A program made the position numbers and the translations under genes. Below the pieces are notes generated by a model. That model was not told the origin of the DNA. It was given only the letters and a program-made list of their open reading frames with translations, and did not search any database. DNA of 64,000 nt from Lomentospora prolificans (taxonomy: Eukaryota > Ascomycota > Sordariomycetes > Microascales > Microascaceae). Positions 21,701-33,471 of this stretch are shown here, piece by piece. Where the stretch lies: assembly GCA_029532625.1 (NCBI GenBank), contig JARFXM010000008.1, forward strand, positions 2,232,001 through 2,296,000, in the 5' to 3' direction. How positions within the stretch are numbered: the first letter of the stretch is position 1; each line of letters opens with the position of its first letter.

Positions 21701-23408
21701 GTCGATGACCATGCGAAGGCTGGACGAGTTGGAGATGGGAGGTCTCGACAGGCCGAGCACGCGCTGGACAAAGGACGACTTGCCGACGCCACGGGCGCCT
21801 ATGATGGCAATGTTGAGGGACTCCATGGTGGGGGTGCCGGAGTGGGATGTTGATGGTGATGGCGATGTCTGTTTGGAGGTGCGCGGAAGCTCTGGTCAGC
21901 CACGATTATGCGTACCATCTTCTGGTGACCCAAGAAGGAAGAAACAGAGATGGTGAGAGAGCGAGAGAGAGCGAGGAGAGGAGCGGAAATGCGGGAATGG
22001 AACAAAGGAAATAAAGGAGAAAGAGAAGAGGACAGAAGTGCAAAGGATGAGGCTAAGCACTTTAAGCCAACCTAGGAAAAATGCAGAGCATTGCAAGATG
22101 ACGATGCACTTTCCATCGCCCAAGAACGTGGCCTCATTCAGGGTCCTTCGAAGGAAGAGGGAAGAGAAGGCCCCAACTTTGGGACGAGGGGGAGTTTTCC
22201 TATATGCGGGGTAGTGCGTCGTAGTGGATGGTGGAGACCAAACTTTCAAATACGAATAGGGGACCTGTCATTTTCAAGACTAAAACGAACCCAGCAAAAT
22301 AAGGAGGAATAATAGCAAGGTAGAAAGGACACTAGTGTGGAATGGGATAAAGTAACAAAATGGAACCTCGAGGCCAGGCTGGCATCAAACATGGCCAAAA
22401 TAATGAAGGTGGACCTACAATGTTGGTCGGCTGGAAATGGCCTATGGTCAACGACTCTCTCTTTGGCTGGGGCCGCTTGTACGGTTGGTTGAGGGCGTTT
22501 GCATTCGAAATAGGGGAGCAGTTACGATGGAGCGCGTTGGATGATGCTGCCGATCCTGCCTGAGCTGGTAGGGCGGAGTGCGAGGGCGATGGTCTACGCG
22601 CGACCAACGGGTCTGGCTTGTCGTCGACTCGCTCGTCTACGTGATCGGCAAACAATTCGTCGTCGTCGTCGTCGTCAATGTGGTGGTCGAGGGCGAGGTT
22701 GAGTTCGTCGAGGATAGAGTTGGCGTTTCGGACGGGAGAGCGGATCTCACCTCTGTTAGAAGTGCTGACCCCGTGTACGAGAGTCCCGTGCGGCGTCCCG
22801 TGCTGCGTGTGCGGGCTTGGTCGCCGCTGGTTTTGGATCTGCGTCGGCGTCTGCGTCTGCGTCTGCGCTTGGCGGCGGTGGTGGTGGTAGAGGTGCTGTT
22901 GCTGCTGACCCAGATGCTGGTTCCAGCTATCAAGCGGGGCCTCGTCGTCTGAGTCGGCAAGGTCGGCGGCGCTGTGCTCGGCGAGGTCGACGTCGGAGAA
23001 AGGTTCCCGTTTTTGCGGCGTCGCTGTTTCGCCTCTTCTCCTTTGCCTTTCCCACTTTGCTTTTTCTTTTTCCTCTTCTCTTTCTTCTACAGAGTCGTTA
23101 GCGTTGGAGTCGTCTTCTGAATCGTCCAAGTGCGAAGACGAATGCGCGCCCACGTCGCGCAGCTTCTGGAAGAAGGGGTCGTTGACGATGGAGATGACGG
23201 AGTCGCGAAAGGTCGGCGAGGGCAGGCACGAAATGGTCGACACGGGTCTCGAATTGACGGTGGTAACCGACAAGGCGGGAGAGAGGAGGAAGTTGGAGGA
23301 GTCATGGTCGAAGAGCGAGCGTGGGGTGTCTGATTGACGTGCCTGGGACGAGTTGCTCTCTGATGTCCTATTTCGAGCCCGGGCGTCTTCGGTCATATCC
23401 GACGTCAT
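18790..23408 (-). CDS. RasGEF with internal Ras-like P-loop domain
   Basis: Five exons (23408-22419, 21868-21520, 21234-21025, 20779-18963, 18882-18790) give 1152 aa. Residues 1-330 are disordered, with His/Gln and Asp runs. Residues about 345-510 form a Ras-like domain: MESLNIAIIGARGVGKSSF (P-loop), GALILYDVTN, and LVACKCDA at the NKxD position. A linker rich in Ser/Arg follows. RasGEF_N lies at about 667-797 and the catalytic CDC25 domain at about 892-1127, with IDWIMFSSIRIRDFVRHV, NHFNHVAKWVANMV and RLRQLNNYNGLAAVLAGING. The C-terminus KKKFPWFAKS is basic. The role is GDP-GTP exchange on a Ras-family protein at membranes. The link of the first exon to the rest crosses a 550-bp intron and is less certain: the frame is kept (phase 0) and sequence between the acceptor and the Met still looks coding. 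Otherwise the protein starts at 21826 (808 aa) and 22332-23408 is a separate gene. Confidence 0.8.
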
Positions 23409-23532
23409 TTTGGGGCGTGGGTGCTGCCGGGCTGGGCTGGGCTGGCCCTGGGCTAGGAGCTACTTGCTAATACCAACGCAACGGATTTGGGGCGATAATC
23501 AAAAGAAAACGACTAGCAACACTGCCCTCTTT

Positions 23533-23549
23533 TCTCTCTCTCTCTCTCT
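23533..23549. repeat. (TC)n microsatellite
   Basis: Eight TC units followed by a T run, directly upstream of the RasGEF start on the opposite strand; it reads as GA repeats in the sense direction of that gene. Confidence 0.8.
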
Positions 23550-26500
23550 TTTTTTCTTCCCTTCTAGGCCCTCCAAGCCTCTTTCTTCCAAGGCAATCCG
23601 CCAATTGCGCAAAAAATGAATATCCGTGCGAGGCCGGGGTGGCGGAAGACTCAAGGGAACGGCGGAGAGAGAGACGCCGCCTAATAACGTCGAAAAGGGG
23701 GTGGGGGGAGGGGGTGTTGGCCACCGAGCGGTCCAAAACCTTGGGAATCTATTCAGTGGTAGACGTCGACATAGGCGGGAGACACGTCCTTGTAAAATTA
23801 CCCCGAGAATAAAGAAGTCGACTCGTAAGGTGCCCTCGTTCGGTCGCGCGCGGGAATTCGGTCTACGAATATAGCTCGAGCTGGCTTGAGGCGCGCTGTT
23901 GGACCCAAGCTTTTGCGAGTGGGAGAGTAATAGCAGATGCGAAAGCTGGCGTCAAGTGTCGTCTCCTGGTGGCGGGCTTGCAAAAGAAGGGATGATGGAC
24001 ACGAGCAAGATCGACACAATGCCCTCTTTTCTCGATACGGACGGGCAAGAAAACAAGGAACGAAAGGGAAAGACCATCGAAGAGCTTCACTGGATTTGTT
24101 GCTGGAGATAGCGATGCAAATGCAAATGCGGATACAAAGAGGATCAAGGCCAAGTAATATTCTTCTCTCCGATCGCCAAAATCCATCTTAAAGGCCGGGC
24201 CCCATGTATAGTCTGGTTATAGTATACTTGTCAACAGCTATTATTGCCCATCCCCTATGGCGTATTGCTCCCGTTCTTTGCTTCTTTTGTCCTTGTTCCG
24301 TCAAGGATCTTGGACATAGAGCCGAACCAAAAGGGGGGGGGAACCATCCTGTATGAACACCCAAATCCATGTCAAATCCGAAAACGCACCAGAGGGGGGA
24401 AAGGAAGGTAGATGGAAAACTATTCCGGGCAAGCTCAGTCTCTAGAAGCGAAAATGGCCTCAATCTTACGGATGACTAGCTCGCCTTGTAAACTACCTCC
24501 CTTTCCCCCATTCGGAGGTGCATCCGCGGAAGCAATAATAATACCAGGGGTTCACGTTTATATCCCACGGAAGGATGGGAGAAAGTGAGTTGTTTTTTTT
24601 ATTTTTATTTTTCCCTCTCTCCTTGCCTCCATCCTCAGGCCTGCCGGGAAACAAACCTGCGACCTGGGAGAGAAACGAACAAGGGCCACGCAGTGAGGGG
24701 CAATATACGATTATTACTTCTGGGGGAAGTAAAACCGCTGGTGGCCAATTCCTTGGCCCCCCCCTGCCCTGTCCCTACGAGCATCGAGCTCCGTCCTCCT
24801 TGCGAGGTTGCTGGCCATTCAACCTTGCCACCCTGTTGAAATTACAGCCGCGCAGGGGTCTTTGTGCGTGGGCTGAAGCCCTGCTCGCCCTTCCAAATTG
24901 CCCCGGTTTAGCCTCACACTGTTTGACAAGGATAAGAGTGTAGGATCCATGGCCAGCTCTCATGATCACTGGGTACCTGAGAAGTGGTGACTTGTGTGTA
25001 ATACTCTGTAATTCTTGCGAGTGCACCGACTGGGTACGTTAGCGGCGGGATATCGCTACCGGCCAGGGCCAGCTTGCACATGGTCATTGACTCACAGATC
25101 TTCAAGCTGCAAATTTGCATATATACGAAGGTAGATCAATGATCAATTTGATGCAGTTCATTATTCTCCCTATCAACATACCCACGGACATAACTAAGTA
25201 TACTTCATTGTTGTATTATCCGTCTAAGCTTGCTAACCAGGATCTCGGAACCACCTTATTTGTACGGAGTACCTACAGGTAGAACAGGATGAAAACGGAG
25301 ACTCGTGCAATCATGCGCGAGTCATGCTGACAAAATAGAGTGCGACAAGTCTCGCGAGCTTCGGTCAAAGGATTTGAATTGACGGTCCCGATAATGGCTG
25401 CAACATCACGCACTGATACGTTCGAGATCTTCAGAAGCATTGGACCCCGAGCAGGGACTCTTTGTTCGTGATACTGGTACAGTGTGGTGTGGCAAGAGCA
25501 CTTTAACCCTGCAGCTAGGAAACTTGAAGATATTACTAGCACTACTCGACGCTCGGCTCATACAGAGCGTAACTTTTTTCGGCACGCTAACCATGCTGTG
25601 ACTGTTGCTCTCAAGAACCCATTGCGAATATCGCGGGGATACTCGTACCGAATGGATCGATTGATCAACTGATATCTTTAGCTGGCTGCGGCGCTATTCA
25701 GGCTTGTGCTGCAGTCACACACTCGTCAGCCAGTTTGTGCACCGTGTTCCTCACCGTGTTCCTCAGAGTACGTCAATCACAGAAATATCTCGCACCTAAC
25801 TGGCTGGATCTCACCAATAGCTCAAGCCAGGCCTTCAAGTTTCCTCCTTTCCCAGTGGTCTGTCCAGGTATAAGAAATTCGTTATGACCAACCAACCAAT
25901 CTGCGTGATAACTCCGTACGCCGCTGATCACTACCGCATTCCAACGCCCTATAAATCCCGTACCTTGCACTAGGGTAACGAACTGGCGGGAAAAACAAAG
26001 AGATTTGATCGGCTCGGAATCACCTGTTCTCCGGGGCTTGGTGGGCCTGGCACAGATCGTGTCCGAATGTGCAAATGGTAATATTTTCGACTTGTTGACG
26101 ATCCAACGGCATTTCGCCTTCACAAGGGTTCACGAAATTCCGAGAATCCAGAACCCCAACCCAACCCTTGTCGCAGGGATACCGTCTCTCTCCCCCTAAA
26201 AGGAAAAAAAAAAAGGGATCAAGCAGTGAGAGCCTAGCCTCTCATAACAGCTCAGAGGATGGAAAGAGCGCCTCATTCCCGCAAGTCACCAGGGCCAGGC
26301 CGGCAACCGAGAGTGCGCGCCACCCTCTTATCATCTCGCGTGCAACTGTGAGCTGATCAGTGTTTTTCTCCTTCGTCATGGCTCAGACTTCCCCTAAATA
26401 ATAGTGGGTTTAGACAACGAGGCGTTCGGGATGGAGTAAACACGAACGGCTTATCCACTTTCACTGCTCCCATGCTGCACATGCTGTTATTAAGCAGTGC

Positions 26501-28524
26501 TCCAGATCCAGTCTCGGAAGGGGCGGATCTCCTGGCAACCCGACCGATGAATGGCGAAGAAGGAAAAGAAAAAGGCTGTCCCCTTCTCGCTTGTCCTCAA
26601 CAGGGAAGGGACGCGAGTAATCTCCTACGGGGAACCGACGAAAGATGCTGGCAAGCCGAGTTTGGGGTGTGCCGATGTTTATCGGACTGTTAGTTCCCTC
26701 AGAAGGGAGGGGGCATGCAAGGCCAGGCCGTTCAACAGGACGGTCGGTATGCAAATTTATCTGGGGAAAGCTTTTGCTGCCGAGGTCCTCTTCCGATGTA
26801 ACCAGCTCTGTTAGTAGTAATACAAGCTTCGCATTCTTTAAAATTGGAAATAAACAAGGGACACAGGTTCTTACCGAGTAAATAGTAGCTCGCCAGCTGT
26901 GGATCTGCCGAGGGAGCTCAAGCTGCAGTGCGACGCTGCGCAGCACGCTCGTACGAAAGAACCCTTTTCTTAGCGTCTTGCTAAACGTTGTAAAGACGCC
27001 AGCTCATTCTAAACTAGTATGCTCGGTTCATTTTAATGCAAGATTGGACCCTCGGACATTTTTTTTGATGACAGCCGGCCTTTTGTGCTATGAGCCCGGT
27101 CCACAGAGAGCATGGTCAATTTGTGCCGTGTCCTTTCCTTTCAGTTTGTTTGAATATTCTCCGGTTGTTGGGACATGTCTTTGATAGGCATTGCGTCTGG
27201 AAAGCAACCCGAGGGAGCGATCAGACCCCCAAGGCAGGGCCAGAGGACGCCAAAATAAAACGGCCGACGTAGTCCACGTTGTAGGGAGGGTTGGAATGGC
27301 ACGAGCGTCAGCCAGGAAACATCCAGCACGCCGAGTCATCTGCTGGAGAATGTCACAAGGGAATGGGAATGGGAGAACACAGTCGAGGTGATGCTCTATA
27401 AGTCAAGTTGGCAAACTAGGGGTATAAGTTAGGTCATCTCAGGATGCCATTTCAGTCCTGCTTTCATAGGTAACCAAACCTTCCCGCATCGAAAAGGGAG
27501 GCAGGGAGGGCGCGCCCAGAATCTATAGGTTGAACGGATTACAGGAGTGAGAAGAAAAGCTGATTAATAGCTCGGGGAATTACTTACTCTCCGTAAAGGT
27601 TGGCGATCTCGCGAATCCAACATCGGCGGTGTCCTTTTTCAACTTACGCCCAAGTGGCGGTAGGCGAGTCAAGAGAGGAAGCCAACGGGTCGTACAACAG
27701 GCCGAGCAGTATCACATTGAACCACTCAACACCTTGCAGGAAACCGTTCCTCAATAGCCAGCTCACCCAAGCCAAGCCGAAGGCCCAAGGGGCAGAATGT
27801 AGTAGACCTACAGCCAACCGCCAACAAGCTTCCTCGTCCAGAGCGCAGGCCAGCCCAAAAGCTTCAAACGGCACAGCCAACATCTTCCTCTCAACAAATA
27901 TCGTCTTCAACTTCTCACGCTCCCTCGTCCATTCGCCTCTCCTGCATCACAATTGGTGTTGCCCGGAGTCTGGGGATGGAGCAGATACCTTCTCACCCGC
28001 GTAAGACGCATGCAACCGTCATTTTGCATAGCAGAGCCGCATGCCGAACGCACTGCGTTCGCATCACCTCCACAGGGAAATTACCACAGCCCAGCTAGCA
28101 TCCTACCATACAACATTCACAATCACCCATCTACAAGTATTATGATTTAATACCGCACACCGGAGCTATCAACCCTAGCTAGGCTCCTTTCCTGGTTTCG
28201 TCCCCGTACCAGTAGAGAGCACAGAAAAAGGGTCCCCCTGGCGGACCTGCGATGCCCGTCCGGGGTGTGGCGCCGTAAACTATTGCTCGCGCCAAGCATG
28301 TGCGCCGCAAGTCCGCGCTGCCGGTTGGAGGTCCCCCCGCCCATCAAGAAATGAGGGTGCTCTACTTGGACTAGGAGGGGGAGGAGGAGGGGCGTAGAAG
28401 CTTGAGGCATGAGGCCTACGGAAGTATGAAGTGGAGAGAAGAGAGGAACATGCAGGAGATGTGCACGACTCACCACTCCATAGGCGATCAGCTAGCCCCC
28501 GTCATTCCTGACCCTTGTGTTTTT

Positions 28525-28539
28525 TGTGTGTGTGTGTGT
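28525..28539. repeat. (GT)n microsatellite
   Basis: About seven GT/TG units in non-coding sequence; no associated gene. Confidence 0.8.
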
Positions 28540-29042
28540 TCCCTAGGGCGACGTATAGGGCGCAAACGCTGCATTCCATGCAAGCAAACTGCGCTCTTCC
28601 GGCTGCTTGCCCGCGTGCCTGCTCTGTAGAGGTTTCGTGCGCTTGTTGTCGATACCAGCAACACACGGGAAGAGGTCGCTCACGCCCTCCGTCACTACTA
28701 CTTTTTGTCTTCTCTCCCGCCATGACATCACAACTCTCCAACTTACGCCATCTCGCCATCACCTCCCACAAGCCTCACTAGCTCTTTGATCGTCTAACCT
28801 ATGGTAAAGAAATCTAAAATATCTAAGGCGGGTCCTTACCCGATCGTTCCCCCCTCCAGGCCAGCCCCCATAAACTCAAAACTAGAGCTTTTGGCTTCGG
28901 CGCCGGCGAGCGGATCCTAACCTAACCCGGCTCATCTGCCAGTTCCTCTTTGGAGGATCGCCTGCCACTAACTTTATCATCCAATGCTATCTTTGGGGCT
29001 AGTGGTCCCTCAAACAGGTTACGATTTCCCCCGAGGCGAGCC

Positions 29043-29060
29043 AAAAAAAAAAAAAAAAAA
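29043..29060. repeat. poly(A) run, 18 bp
   Basis: Uninterrupted A18 in the upstream region of the gene at 29616, followed by a purine-rich stretch. It is not at the end of a retroposed sequence that I can see. Confidence 0.8.
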
Positions 29061-29615
29061 GAAAAAGAGTAGAGAGAAGGGGGGGAAAGAAACCGCCCCC
29101 TTCGTTTTTTTGTCGTCAAAGGCTGTTCGAATCGACATAAGAGCTGAGAGAGGATCGAGACTCGCCAGGGTTAATAGGCGTCTGAACGAGCCGATGTGCA
29201 AGGGATTGGGAGGACGCCGGGAACCCCCCAGGAGTAAAGAAAACGGGAAGAGGAGGAGGGTCTTTTTTATTCGGGATCTTAACCGGATTGGATCGGAGGG
29301 CGGAGGGAGCAGCAGTGGCTCGCCTGTGGTTGAACTTACCGGGGAGAGGCCCCGAACCCGAATAAATACACAGGAGGCCGGGTGTACCTCATCATCTCCG
29401 TTCTCCCTCTCCTTTTCATTTTCTTCTTCACTTGGACCCTTTCCCTTCTTCTTTTTAATTTGACAGAATCTATTTTTAATACGCCTTAAGTATATCAAGG
29501 CATTGACAGGTCCAACATCGGACTCTTCGGACACGAAATATACACAACCACCGCCACCGCCACACCACAACAAGTCTCACAACGGCCGAATCAAAGACCA
29601 CACCAACATCACATC

Positions 29616-30947
29616 ATGTCCTCAAAAGTCGCGCCCCTCCTAGGCCTCAGCTCGGCTTTACCCCCCGCCCCTAGATTCACCACCTCCAAGCAACAGCACC
29701 GAAAAGCCCTCCACAACAGCAGCATGCGGCCCTTTGACCCGGACGATCTGACCCAGCGCCTCATGGACGTCGTGGCCGAGCGCGAAGCCAACGCCATCCG
29801 CGAGAGGGCGAGGAGTCTCGCCGCCAAGAGCAACAACCCGCGCCATCTCCCCGACGTAATCGAGTCCGACGAGCCCTCGGATGACGAAACCTCTTCCGCC
29901 GCCATCTCGTCCAAATCCTCCGAGTCGTTGGAGCAGCCCGAGGGTTTCGCGTCCGCGCGCGCGAGGAAGGCGAGATCGAGGCAGATCGGAACGGGATTCG
30001 AGAACTTCACGTGGAGCCACAAGCCAAAATTGAGCGTACCCGACCTCGAGGTTGATGATGCCTTAGGTCCTCTCCATCCAGAGTCTGTCGAACCACCGCC
30101 TCCTCCCTCCGCCGTTTCGCGAACGTCGCGTGCCAAGACCCCTCCTGCCGCTGCGGGGCCGGCCCGCCGCGCTTCCGCCAACGTTGCCAGTCTCACGTCT
30201 CCTTGGGCCGGTGATCCCAACCCGAAGCGCGCTTCTCAAGATTTCCGATACGTCCCTCAGCATGCGGCATCTCAGTTCGCCTCCACGGCCACGGCAAGCA
30301 GCATGCTAAGCGATCCCGTAGACCGCGAGAGATCCCGCCGCGCCTCCATTCAAGCTCCCTGCGAAACGGGCCAGTCGATGGCCCCCCCGACGCAGAGGCG
30401 TCGCCCCTCTTTGAGAACTTCTCAAGGGTATTGGGATGGGATCCAGGAGCCGACGATTTTCGAGTCAAGGGCCGCGGCCGCCGAAGCCCAGAGGATGCAC
30501 CGACGGACCATGATAGATCCCCCGGGGAGATGCACGTCCGCGCATGACACGCAAATGTTTGCGCGACGCATGAGTGCGGGAGATTTGCTCGAGGCGCGTG
30601 CGAACCCTAGAGCGGAGGTGGAGACGGAACTGCCCAACGTGCGGGCTTCGGCGGGCCCCAGTTATTTCGACGTTTTGAGGGAGCACCACGTCGACTGGAC
30701 CCGGGCTGACGAGGGCAGCATCAAGAAGCGTCGGCCGAGCAGGCTGCTGCAAAGGCTTGGTCTAGGTCGAAGATCCTCGCGGGAAGACACCAGTGAGGAC
30801 GGGACCGATGACACAAGCGAGGGCAGTCGAACCGCGCCTCGGCACCCTCTTGAGATGTCTGGCTCCCCGCTCAAGTCGCCCAAGTCTCCTCGGCTCAAGT
30901 CTCTCTGGCCCTTTAGGAGGCCGTCAATGCACCTCAAGCAGGACTAG
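29616..30947 (+). CDS. conserved-looking hypothetical protein, Ser/Arg-rich
   Basis: Single exon, 443 aa, not recognised. Base composition and codon use match neighbouring genes, and the frame is long and free of stops, so I take it as real. Residues about 38-75 (DPDDLTQRLMDVVAEREANA) look like an amphipathic helix with charged heptads. An acidic Ser-rich stretch follows (about 83-115), then GTGFENFTWSHKPKL, the only aromatic-rich segment. The rest is disordered with Arg-Arg-X-Ser patches (RRRPSLR, RSRRASIQ) that resemble basophilic kinase sites. The C-terminus is basic and Ser/Pro-rich, ending PFRRPSMHLKQD. There is no signal peptide or membrane span. It ends 46 bp from the convergent HIT1-like gene, so the two 3' ends must overlap. 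A scaffold or regulatory role is only a guess. Confidence 0.72.
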   Translation: MSSKVAPLLGLSSALPPAPRFTTSKQQHRKALHNSSMRPFDPDDLTQRLMDVVAEREANAIRERARSLAAKSNNPRHLPDVIESDEPSDDETSSAAISSKSSESLEQPEGFASARARKARSRQIGTGFENFTWSHKPKLSVPDLEVDDALGPLHPESVEPPPPPSAVSRTSRAKTPPAAAGPARRASANVASLTSPWAGDPNPKRASQDFRYVPQHAASQFASTATASSMLSDPVDRERSRRASIQAPCETGQSMAPPTQRRRPSLRTSQGYWDGIQEPTIFESRAAAAEAQRMHRRTMIDPPGRCTSAHDTQMFARRMSAGDLLEARANPRAEVETELPNVRASAGPSYFDVLREHHVDWTRADEGSIKKRRPSRLLQRLGLGRRSSREDTSEDGTDDTSEGSRTAPRHPLEMSGSPLKSPKSPRLKSLWPFRRPSMHLKQD

Positions 30948-30993
30948 CGCACGTTTTGGATGTATAGCTTATTCGACATGACGTATATGAAAG

Positions 30994-31855
30994 TTAATCT
31001 TTGGACCGGCTCGTCTCCGCAACGACAAAACTTTTGAGGAGCTCGTTTTCTTGGTTCGCCAACCGCCTTTGCACCACGTCTTGGGTGCTATCGTCTCTAC
31101 CTGAGAGCAGGTGGAGCACGAGCTCCTGGTACTCGCGCACCGCCTCTCCCTCCTCGCCGGAAGCTTCTCTCGCGCGCTGGAGCGCCTCTTTTCCCTTCTT
31201 TATCCCCGTGGCCCGGCTCCAGATCTCCTTTTCCAGACGGCGGCTCTCTGTGGGCTTACCACCGAGGAACGTAGGTCCGGATTGCGCGGGCGGCTCTGTG
31301 GCGGCGTGGATCTTGAGGAGCTGGTCAGGGAGATGGGGGTATTTTTTGAATAGCATTTGTAATTTTTCGGAAGATTCAAGGATGCCAAAAGGATTAGAAG
31401 GGTCGAATTTCGGTTTCTCGGAGTTCTTGGGCATTGGGTCGGTGGACGGCGCGGCGACGGGCTCGGGATCGGGAGGATGGTTATCTTTGTGGGCTTTGTT
31501 GCATGCTACCGAACAGCTAGAGCCGGCATAGAAACGCGGTTAGAACTTGAATTGCAATCAAACTTGGAAGGGCGCATCTTGGGAGAGGAAAAGACTTTGT
31601 GCAATCGCGAGGTTTGAGGAGGGGGAGGGGTACTCACTATGGCATGCGACACCTGGGACATTTGTACTTGCCAGGGTTCGTATTGCAGACTGCGCACATT
31701 CCAGATCTGGGCGCACTGGGTTTCGTGGTCTCTGACGACTCATGTTGCTCCGAGGTGGCCGTATCAGGCGGGGCGATTGAATCCGTTGACATTTCGACTT
31801 CTTTATTCTCAGATCGCTGCGCAGAGTGTGCGGGGTGTGAGACCTCTTGCGCCAT
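30994..31855 (-). CDS. HIT1: HIT-type zinc-finger protein, Hit1/ZNHIT3-like
   Basis: Two exons (31855-31638, 31516-30994) give 246 aa. The zinc finger is split by the 121-bp intron: CAVCNTNPGKYKCPRCRMP before it and YCSVACNKAH after it, restoring the C-X2-C, C-X2-C, C-X3-C, H pattern of zf-HIT domains (residues about 54-84). The order finger, then FGILESSEKLQMLFKKYPHL, then a helical C-terminus resembles Hit1/ZNHIT3, which assists assembly of box C/D snoRNPs with Rsa1/NUFIP. The start at 31855 was chosen because upstream in-frame sequence is unlike the family. The gene is divergent from NFU1 (659 bp apart) and convergent with the unknown gene at 29616. The zf-HIT assignment is firm; the Hit1 subfamily is likely. 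Confidence 0.82.
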
Positions 31856-32514
31856 TGTGGATTGGAATTGGTGGTAATGGAGGACAAGAAAGCGCGTCTG
31901 GATCGGAAATTCGCTTGGGCTGGTCCTGGCGGACGCGAAGAGGAGCGATTTGGTTCGCGGTTCCGAGTAGATGCGAGGGAAGCTTTTGTAGGGATATAGA
32001 GGAAGTGACTTCACATGCCGGAGCTTTTTCCCGTCCCTGAAAATAAAGAGAAAAAAAAAAGTCAGCAAACTTCGCCGGGTGTGAATTTCAATGGTTAACA
32101 CTGTATTTTCGGACCTCCCTTGCTCTACTGGTCATCGCCAGCGCACACCAGTTAAATCTGTTGCGTCATAAAGGTCAGTTTTGGTACCTCAGTACAGTTT
32201 TCCGACAAGAACCACAAAAACCGACCAATCGCCAAACAGGGCTTTCACAATTACTAATGTCAATTTTTTAAGTAAGCCAGCTGCTCGGTCCAAGTCGGCC
32301 TATCGAAGCGCATTATTAACCTTCCACCTTGGAAAGACCGCAGCATTCCTCGATTCCCCAGACTTGCCACAACGAAACGACCTCCTCGGAGATATTTATG
32401 ACAGCACGCAGAATTTGACATGGCCCTTTAAACAAGCTGTCACCTTCTACCCCTTTCGACATATTCCACCACCGAAATCAATCTAGTAACCGCATCGCAA
32501 CCGCTGTAAACACC
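31856..32514. promoter_or_regulatory. divergent promoter region of HIT1-like gene and NFU1
   Basis: 659 bp between divergent starts. A CCAAT pentamer at 32225-32229 lies about 290 bp before NFU1. It could bind the CCAAT-binding complex, which with HapX controls iron-sulfur genes in many moulds, but the motif is common and unproven here. No TATA box could be supported. Confidence 0.35.
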
Positions 32515-33471
32515 ATGACTTCAAGAACGAACCCCAGATCCGCCCTGCGCCTGTTGGCCAGGAGGCAGCAATTCATCCAGATCCCCAAGACCTCGACCGC
32601 GGCTGCCCGCAACGCCGCCCGACAGATTCACATCCGCGCAGCCCCCGCATCAATTCTCTCTGCGACGTCGAGACCCAAGCTGTCTTCGCGGGCGGCTCCG
32701 GCTTTCGGAGCTGTGGTGCTCCCGCAGGGTGCCCGCACCATCTTCATCCAGACCGAGCCGACGCCCAACGCCGACGCCGTCAAATTCGTTCCTAACCACC
32801 GCATCATTCCGGAAACCAGCAACGTTCCGTATATCGAGTACCTCAACCCAAGGTCGACCATCTCGCCTCCCTATCCCTCCCCGCTTGCTGCTAACCTGAT
32901 GAACGTCGAGGGCGTGACGTCCGTCTTTTACGGCACCGATTTCATCACCATCACCAAGAATCCTGATGCCAATTGGGCGCATATCCGGCCCGAGGTGTTT
33001 GCGCTCATCACCGAGGCGGTCACGTCTGGCCAGACCATCGTCAATATAGTAGAAGGCAAGGACGGCCATGTGGCTGAGGAGGATAGCCTCGCTTATGACG
33101 AGAACGATAGCGAGGTTGTCGGCATGATTAAGGAGCTCTTAGATACCAGGATACGACCCGCGATTCAGGAGGATGGTGGTGATATCGAGTTCCGTGGATT
33201 CGAGGATGGGTATGTTCTGTTGAAGCTCCGCGGAGCCTGTAGAACTTGCGACTCGAGCACCGTTACTCTAAAGAACGGTATTGAGGGCATGCTTATGCAC
33301 TATGTGAGTCATCACTCTTATGTACAACGTATGAAGCTTTACTAACAAATCACAAAGATTGAGGAAGTCAAGGGTGTACATCAAATCCTGGACCCCGAGG
33401 AGGAGATCGCGATCCAGGAGTTTGCCAAGTTCGAGGAGAAGCTCAAGCAGCAACGAGGAAAGGAGGCGTAA
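32515..33471 (+). CDS. NFU1: mitochondrial iron-sulfur cluster scaffold Nfu1
   Basis: Two exons (32515-33303, 33358-33471) give 300 aa; the 54-bp intron starts GTGAGT and contains ACTAAC. The protein delivers 4Fe-4S clusters to mitochondrial enzymes such as lipoyl synthase and complex II. Residues 1-70 are Arg/Ala/Ser-rich with almost no acids, a mitochondrial presequence. The Nfu_N domain begins at about 76 (IFIQTEPTPNADAVKFVP) and runs to about 180. The NifU-like domain (about 200-285) has IRPAIQEDGGDIEFRGFEDG and GACRTCDSS, with cluster-ligand Cys at 242 and 245. The C-terminal exon continues IEEVKGVHQILDPEEE. All parts are present and the length is normal for the family. Confidence 0.95.

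Larger units (their letters stand above)
23409..29615. other. 6.2-kb intergenic region, no gene seen
   Basis: No reading frame has a recognisable domain or convincing splice pattern. The left end should be the RasGEF promoter and leader, including a (TC)n run at 23533-23549. A (GT)n run lies at 28525-28539 and an 18-bp A run at 29043-29060. The right end is the promoter of the gene at 29616. Confidence 0.4.

Noticed and set aside
26461..26946. 161-codon minus-strand frame in the 23.4-29.6 kb gap
   Set aside because: Composition not protein-like, no conserved motif, no clear splice partners.
27600..28004. 134-codon plus-strand frame
   Set aside because: Low-complexity Ser/Ala/Asn sequence without recognisable domain; could not be extended by splicing.
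28984..29573. Overlapping 159- and 184-codon frames on opposite strands
   Set aside because: Both are driven by A/G- and C/T-rich low-complexity DNA (Lys/Arg or Phe/Leu runs) and look like promoter sequence of the gene at 29616.
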